DNA from: Halomonas korlensis
GTDB lineage: Bacteria; Pseudomonadota; Gammaproteobacteria; Pseudomonadales; Halomonadaceae
Assembly (NCBI RefSeq): GCF_900116705.1
Contig: NZ_FPBP01000003.1
Coordinates: 363,769 to 427,768, forward strand
Direction of reading: 5' to 3'
DNA length: 64,000 nt
Part shown: one piece after another, positions 58,839 to 64,000 of the stretch
How positions within the stretch are numbered: position 1 is the stretch's first letter
How the letters are laid out: the number at the start of each line of letters is the position of its first letter
Translations under genes and position numbers: made by a program
Notes under the pieces: model-generated
Databases searched by the model: none
The model's input: only the letters and a program-made list of their open reading frames with translations
Told to the model about the DNA's origin: nothing

Positions 58839-60340
58839 CGGCTCAGGATAATTCGATTCAGACCCATCCCGTACAGCGCCATGTCGTCCAAACCTATAAC
58901 CCGCGCGATTTTCATCGCCAGGCCCACGACGCGCTGGAAAATCCGCAGATTCGCGCCAATTTCCGCAAGGCCATGGATGGGCTGATGGGCAAGCGGCGCG
59001 AGGTGTTCAGCGATTGGGACCTGGAAACCCTGCGTGAGCTGGGGGCCAATATTCGCCAGCGGGCCCTCGCCAAGCTTCCTGACCTGCTCGAGCAGCTGGA
59101 AGCCAACTGCGAGGCCAATGGCATCCGCGTGCACTGGGCCGAGGATGGCGAAGAGGCCTGCCGCATCATCCGCGAGCTGTGCGAAGCGCGTGGTGCCAAA
59201 TCGGTGATCAAGGGCAAGTCTATGGTGTCCGAGGAGATGCACCTCAACGAGCACCTCCAGTCCGCCGGCATCGAGGCCCTGGAGTCGGATCTTGGCGAGT
59301 ACCTGGTGCAGCTCAATCAGCAGACGCCATCGCATATCATCATGCCGGCGATCCATCTCAATACCGATGAGATCTCCGACATCATGCACGACAAGACGGG
59401 GACCGAGCGGACCCGCGATGTCGATTACATGACCGCCGCCGCCCGCCAGCAGCTGCGCGAGCGTTTCATGTCGGCGGACGTGGGGGTATCCGGGGTCAAC
59501 TTCGCGGTCGCCGAAACCGGCACCTTGTGTCTGGTCGAGAACGAGGGCAACGGGCGCATGACCACGTCGGTGCCGCCGGTTCACATTGCCGTGACGGGTA
59601 TCGAGAAGGTCGTGGAGCAGCTGCGCGATGTGCCGCCGCTCTATGCCCTCTTGACCCGCTCGGCCACTGGCCAGCATGTCACTACCTACTTCAACATGAT
59701 TTCCGGGCCGCGCAAGCCCGCCGAACATGATGGGCCGGAAGAGGTGCATCTGGTGCTGGTCGACAACGGTCGCTCCAGCATCTATCAGGATGACGAGTTG
59801 ATCGAGACCCTGCGCTGCATCCGTTGTGGCGCCTGCATGAATCATTGTCCGGTCTACACCCGCGTCGGCGGCCATACCTACGGCACGACGTATCCCGGAC
59901 CGATCGGCAGCATACTGATGCCGCACTTGCTTGGCCTGGAGGACACCAAGGACCTGCCCAGTGCCTCGAGCCTGTGCGGTGCCTGCGGTGAGGTCTGTCC
60001 GGTCAAGATCCCGATTCCCGACCTGCTGGTACGGCTGCGCCGCGAGGCGGTGGGCGAAGGGCGTGGCAATGTCCGCGGTGCCGGGGTCAAGCGCTCGAAA
60101 AGGGAAGTGGCCGCCTGGAAAGGTTTCCAGTGGCTGGCGACCCATCCGTCCGCCTGGCGGGGGGGCACCGCCGTGGCCGGCAAGTTGCGGGCGCTGACGC
60201 CCTCGCGTCTCGGTCCCTGGACCGAATACCGTACTGCGCCGAAGCCGGCCAAGGTGACGCTGCACTCGCTGGTCAAGCGTCACCGGGCCAAGGGCAAGTC
60301 CATAACGCCCCAGGCCTCGTCCGAGGAGGAGCGCTCATGA
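58835..60340 (+). CDS. lutB: Lactate utilization protein LutB (LldF), Fe-S subunit
   Basis: A 501-residue iron-sulfur protein. An N-terminal LUD domain (with SVIKGKSMVSEEMHLNEHL, GVSGVNFAVAETGTLCLVENEGNGR) is followed by two 4Fe-4S sets, CIRCGACMNHCPVY and CGACGEVCPVKIPI. The C-terminus is basic and helical (LVKRHRAKGKSITPQ). It transfers electrons from LutC/LutA towards the quinone pool. ATGA overlaps on both sides tie translation of the four genes. Confidence 0.96.
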   Translation: MTAQDNSIQTHPVQRHVVQTYNPRDFHRQAHDALENPQIRANFRKAMDGLMGKRREVFSDWDLETLRELGANIRQRALAKLPDLLEQLEANCEANGIRVHWAEDGEEACRIIRELCEARGAKSVIKGKSMVSEEMHLNEHLQSAGIEALESDLGEYLVQLNQQTPSHIIMPAIHLNTDEISDIMHDKTGTERTRDVDYMTAAARQQLRERFMSADVGVSGVNFAVAETGTLCLVENEGNGRMTTSVPPVHIAVTGIEKVVEQLRDVPPLYALLTRSATGQHVTTYFNMISGPRKPAEHDGPEEVHLVLVDNGRSSIYQDDELIETLRCIRCGACMNHCPVYTRVGGHTYGTTYPGPIGSILMPHLLGLEDTKDLPSASSLCGACGEVCPVKIPIPDLLVRLRREAVGEGRGNVRGAGVKRSKREVAAWKGFQWLATHPSAWRGGTAVAGKLRALTPSRLGPWTEYRTAPKPAKVTLHSLVKRHRAKGKSITPQASSEEERS

Positions 60341-61005
60341 GCACTCGCGATGCCATACTCAAGCGTCTGCGTGAGCGCACCGATGGTCCATTGACGGCGC
60401 CAGAGAGCGATTTCGCCGTAGTGACCCATCGCGGCTGGAGTGCGCAGGAGCGTCTCGAGCGCTTCGAGCGGCTGATCACCTCGGTTCACGGCGAAGTGGT
60501 CCATTGTCGCGAAGGCGACTGGACCGCGGCCCTGATCGAGGTGTTGGCCGCCAAGGGCATCAAGCGCCTGGCGCTGGGTCGTGAACATCCGGTGGCCGCT
60601 GAGGCTCGCGCGGCGCTGGCCGAGCACGAGGTGGCGCTGGTCGATGTCGACCGCGACATCGAACAGTGGCGCCGTGAGCAGTTCGAGAATGTCGATGCTG
60701 GCCTGACCTCCACCCGCGGTGGTATCGCCGAGACCGGCAGCCTGTGGCTATGGCCGACACCCGACGAACCGCGCCTGATCAGCCTGGTGCCACCGATCCA
60801 TATCGCCGTGCTGGAGGCCGAGGGGCTCGAGGACACCTTCTTCGATGTAATAGAGCGTCATGACTGGGCGGCAGGCATGCCCACCAACGCCTTGTTGATT
60901 TCCGGGCCCAGCAAGACCGCCGACATCGAGCAGACGCTCGCTTACGGGGTGCACGGGCCGCGTGAGTTGGTAGTGCTGGTGCGCCACAGCAAGGAGGCGG
61001 CATGA
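60337..61005 (+). CDS. lutC: Lactate utilization protein LutC (LldG)
   Basis: A 222-residue LUD-domain protein, the third lactate-oxidising subunit. It shows VDVDRDIEQWRREQFENVDAGLTSTRGGIAETGSLWLWPTPDEPRLISLVPPIHIAVLE, the characteristic strand block, followed by SGPSKTADIEQTLAYGVHGP. No cysteine clusters. It is overlapped at both ends by neighbours. Confidence 0.95.
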   Translation: MSTRDAILKRLRERTDGPLTAPESDFAVVTHRGWSAQERLERFERLITSVHGEVVHCREGDWTAALIEVLAAKGIKRLALGREHPVAAEARAALAEHEVALVDVDRDIEQWRREQFENVDAGLTSTRGGIAETGSLWLWPTPDEPRLISLVPPIHIAVLEAEGLEDTFFDVIERHDWAAGMPTNALLISGPSKTADIEQTLAYGVHGPRELVVLVRHSKEAA

Positions 61006-63854
61006 GCACGGCAGTCGATCCGGGGGCCTGGCGTGATCTAAAGGCCGCATTGGCCGAGACGATTCCCCAGGCGCGGTTGATCGACGATCCACTGCGCACG
61101 CTTGCCTTCGGTACCGATGCCAGCTTCTATCGCCTGATCCCCAGGCTTGTGGTGCGTCCGCACAGCGAGGAGGAATTGCAGACCGTGCTGGCCGAGTGTC
61201 GGGCGCGGCGGTTACCGGTCACCTTCCGTGCCGCCGGTACTTCGCTTTCCGGCCAGGCGGTCACCGATTCGGTGCTGATCCAGCTCGGTCAGGGCTGGCG
61301 CGGTCATGAAATCCTCGATAACGGGCGTGCCATCCGCCTGCAGCCCGGGGTGATCGGAGCGCGGGCCAACGCACTGCTTGCGCCGTTCCAGCGCAAGATC
61401 GGGCCGGATCCGGCCTCTATCAATACCTGCATGATCGGGGGAATAGCCGCCAACAATGCCTCCGGCATGTGCTGCGGCACGGCGCAGAACAGCTATCGCA
61501 CGGTGCGCGACATCCGCGTGATCCTGGCCGATGGCGCTCTGCTGGATACGGCGGATGCCGACAGCGTCGCCGCATTTCGCCACACACATCATGAGCTGCT
61601 AGCCGGACTGGAGCGCCTCTCGGCCGAGACTCGCGCCAACGAAGAGCTGGCCGAAAAGATTCGCCATAAGTACCGGCTCAAGAACACTACCGGCTATGCC
61701 CTCAACAGCCTGGTGGATTTCGAGGATGGCATTGAGATTCTCAAGCACCTGATGATCGGGTCGGAAGGCACGCTTGGCTTCATTAGCGCCATTACCTACG
61801 ACAGTGTGGTGGATGAGCCGCAAAAGGCCGCGGCGCTGGCCTTCTTTCCTGATATGGGCACGACTTGCCGGGCGACGACCGCTCTCAAACGTTCGCCGGT
61901 CTCGGCGGTGGAGTTGATGGACCGCGCCGCCCTGCGCTCGGTGCAGGACAAGCCGGGCATGCCCGAGGTCTTGAAAGCATTGCCCGAGGAAGCGGCGGCA
62001 CTGTTGATCGATGTGCGCGGCAACGACGATGACGAACTGGCGGCGCGCATGCAGGCGGTGCAACAGATGCTCGAGGGCATCCAGACCCTCGAGCCGGTCA
62101 CCTTTACCCGCGACGCCGCCACTTACGCGCTCTACTGGAAGATCCGCAAGGGGCTCTTCCCGGCGGTGGGCGCGGTACGCGAGACCGGCACCACCGTGAT
62201 CATCGAGGACGTGGCCTTTCCTATCGAGCGTCTCGATGAGGGCGTGCTGGCACTGACCGATGTCTTTCAGCGGCACGGCTATCGAGAGGCGATCCTTTTC
62301 GGTCACGCCCTGGAAGGCAACCTGCATTTCGTCTTTCCTCAGGGCTTCGAGAAGCCCGGCGAGGTCGAGCGCTATCAGGGGCTGATGGACGAAGTGGCGC
62401 AGCTGGTCGGCGTCGAGTACGGCGGCTCGCTCAAGGCCGAGCATGGCACAGGCCGCAATATGGCGCCCTATGTGGAGCTTGAATGGGGCGCCGATGCCTA
62501 TGCCTTGATGTGGGAGATCAAGGCGCTCTTCGACCCCGAAAACCTGCTCAATCCCGAGGTCATCCTCAGCCGCAACCCGACCCTGCACCTGGAAAATCTC
62601 AAGCCCATGTCGGCGGCCGACCCGGCGGTCGACAAGTGCATCGAGTGTGGTTTCTGCGAGCCGATCTGCCCGTCGAAGGACCTCACCCTGACACCCCGCC
62701 AGCGCATCGTGATTCGTCGCGAGCTGGCTCGGCTGGAGGCATTGGGCGAGCGTGCCAGCGACGACGACCGGATGCGCATGGAGGCGCTCTGGGACGCCTA
62801 TGCCTATCAGGGCATCGATACCTGTGCGGCAACCGGTCTGTGTGCCACCCAGTGCCCGGTGAACATCAATACCGGCGACCTGGTGCGCAATCTGCGCCAT
62901 GAGCGAAATCTGGGCCAGGCGGGAGCGGCGCGTTTACTGGGGCGACACTTCTCCGGCACCACGCGTATCGGGCGCGGTGCTTTGAACATGGCGGGCGCGG
63001 CGCGTCAGACGCTGGGCAAAAACCTCATGGCCAAGGCGACGGGAGGCGTTCGCCGCCTGAGCGGAGACCGGCTGCCCCAGTGGAGCCCGGCCCTGCCCAG
63101 GTCGGCGCCGATTCGCGTGTTGAAGCGTGAGGCTGCCGGCGAGCCCGGCCGGGACAAGGTGGTGTATTTCCCCTCCTGCGCCACGCGGGTCTTCGGGGCT
63201 TCCTTTGACGATACCGAATCACGTTCGGTGATGGAGATCACCCTGGCTCTGCTCAAGAAGGCGGGCTTCGAGGTGATCGTGCCGGAAATGATTGGCCATC
63301 TCTGCTGCGGCATGCCCTTTCAGTCCAAGGGACAGTTCGAGGAGGCCAGCCACAAGGCGCGAGAGCTCAACCGCGAGTTGCTGGTCGCGACCCAGAACGG
63401 GCGCTATCCGGTGCTTTGCGACACCAGTCCCTGCACCCTGCAGATGCAGGCGTATCTGGACGAGCGCCTGACTCTGACCGAGCCGGTGAGTTTCGCCCAT
63501 GACCACCTGCTGCCGCGTCTTTCGGTCACGCCACTGAAGGAGCGCATTGCGGTGCATGTGACCTGCTCCAGCACACGAATGGGACTCTCGGAGCGCTTCG
63601 TGGCGCTGGCTCGCGCCTGCGCACAGGACGTTGTGGTGCCTGCCGATATTAATTGCTGCGGCTTTGCAGGCGACAAGGGCTTCAATACCCCGGAGCTCAA
63701 TGCCTCCGCGCTGGAAGGACTTGCCGATCAAGTGGCAGGCTGCAGCGCCGGTTATTCGAACTCGCGTACCTGCGAAATCGGTCTGAGTCAGCATGGCGGC
63801 ATTCCCTACCGCTCGATCCTTTCCCTTTTAGACCGGGCAAGCCGGGCGCCTTGA
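61002..63854 (+). CDS. dld: FAD- and Fe-S-dependent D-lactate dehydrogenase (Dld-II type)
   Basis: A 950-residue multidomain enzyme. FAD_binding_4 domain (PRLVVRPHSEEELQTVL, then VTFRAAGTSLSGQAV, and IGGIAANNASGMCCG), FAD-oxidase C domain (with the metal-ligand HALEGNLHFVF), two 4Fe-4S motifs (CIECGFCEPICPSKDL, CAATGLCATQCPVNI), and CCG cysteine domains (CCGMPF, CCGFAGDKGF). This matches the Pseudomonas D-lactate dehydrogenase (LldE/Dld-II) layout. Coupled to lutC by an ATGA overlap. With LutABC it lets the cell use both lactate isomers. No lactate permease is in the window. Confidence 0.93.
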   Translation: MSTAVDPGAWRDLKAALAETIPQARLIDDPLRTLAFGTDASFYRLIPRLVVRPHSEEELQTVLAECRARRLPVTFRAAGTSLSGQAVTDSVLIQLGQGWRGHEILDNGRAIRLQPGVIGARANALLAPFQRKIGPDPASINTCMIGGIAANNASGMCCGTAQNSYRTVRDIRVILADGALLDTADADSVAAFRHTHHELLAGLERLSAETRANEELAEKIRHKYRLKNTTGYALNSLVDFEDGIEILKHLMIGSEGTLGFISAITYDSVVDEPQKAAALAFFPDMGTTCRATTALKRSPVSAVELMDRAALRSVQDKPGMPEVLKALPEEAAALLIDVRGNDDDELAARMQAVQQMLEGIQTLEPVTFTRDAATYALYWKIRKGLFPAVGAVRETGTTVIIEDVAFPIERLDEGVLALTDVFQRHGYREAILFGHALEGNLHFVFPQGFEKPGEVERYQGLMDEVAQLVGVEYGGSLKAEHGTGRNMAPYVELEWGADAYALMWEIKALFDPENLLNPEVILSRNPTLHLENLKPMSAADPAVDKCIECGFCEPICPSKDLTLTPRQRIVIRRELARLEALGERASDDDRMRMEALWDAYAYQGIDTCAATGLCATQCPVNINTGDLVRNLRHERNLGQAGAARLLGRHFSGTTRIGRGALNMAGAARQTLGKNLMAKATGGVRRLSGDRLPQWSPALPRSAPIRVLKREAAGEPGRDKVVYFPSCATRVFGASFDDTESRSVMEITLALLKKAGFEVIVPEMIGHLCCGMPFQSKGQFEEASHKARELNRELLVATQNGRYPVLCDTSPCTLQMQAYLDERLTLTEPVSFAHDHLLPRLSVTPLKERIAVHVTCSSTRMGLSERFVALARACAQDVVVPADINCCGFAGDKGFNTPELNASALEGLADQVAGCSAGYSNSRTCEIGLSQHGGIPYRSILSLLDRASRAP

Positions 63855-64000
63855 ACTTTTTCTTCGTCCAGGTCTTGCACGCTTGGCCGGGAGATCGTAG
63901 GATACGCATCCGCTGCCAGGGACGGGGAACGTTTCCGGCGGTGGGGTTGGAGGAAGTGGTTGTTTTTCCTGGCAGTTAGCGGCGATCAGTACGAACGATC

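Overview
The window looks like a chromosomal segment of a halophilic gammaproteobacterium of the Halomonas type (Halomonadaceae). The pointers are high-GC coding DNA, the order glnA - DUF4124 protein - ntrB - ntrC, an epd-pgk-fba / transketolase / metK / ahcY / metF neighbourhood, a very acidic exported protein, a phasin-like protein and several TTT/TRAP-type carboxylate transporters. This assignment is inferred from gene content, not from a marker gene. No rRNA, tRNA, CRISPR array, complete insertion sequence or prophage was seen.

Layout. Positions 1-8.5 kb: end of an unknown gene, typA, a small glycosyltransferase-like gene, then nitrogen regulation (glnA, a DUF4124 exported protein, glnL/ntrB, glnG/ntrC). 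Both glnA and ntrBC are preceded by clear sigma-54 -24/-12 elements and NtrC boxes. 8.7-16.9 kb: a small membrane protein, then a run of HMG-CoA lyase, class III CoA-transferase and tctCBA that reads like a complete uptake-activation-cleavage module for a 3-hydroxy-3-methylglutarate-like acid, followed by dGTPase and an RNase I homologue. 16.9-25.8 kb: NERD protein, Sir2, YciH, then a rearranged patch (19.8-21.4 kb) holding gene fragments (a K+ channel RCK piece and a mannonate dehydratase piece) and an unrecognised 398-residue exported protein, then an intact RCK potassium channel, a Ca2+/Na+ antiporter, a HAD phosphatase and an acidic exported protein.

26-44 kb: central carbon and one-carbon metabolism. 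On the minus strand are a phasin-like gene, fba (class II), pgk, epd, lrgAB and tktA. Inserted among them on the plus strand are two Hsp20 genes behind a sigma-32-like promoter and a class I aldolase. The methionine/SAM cycle follows (metK, ligB, ahcY, metF), with a shared short repeat motif upstream of ahcY and metF and possibly metK; in between lie small membrane/exported proteins and an AEC permease. 44-54 kb: sodC, a TAXI-TRAP transporter, prlC-yheV, an NSS symporter, a gamma carbonic anhydrase and a YdjM-like membrane hydrolase.

54-64 kb: a lactate region. lldR-dctB-dctD is a translationally coupled minus-strand operon facing the plus-strand lutABC-dld operon, whose four genes overlap by ATGA. 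Two near-identical FadR-type operators lie between them. The products would oxidise L-lactate (LutABC) and D-lactate (Dld), with LldR as the lactate sensor; the co-transcribed DctBD pair is an unusual companion and may link carboxylate sensing to a sigma-54 promoter outside the window.
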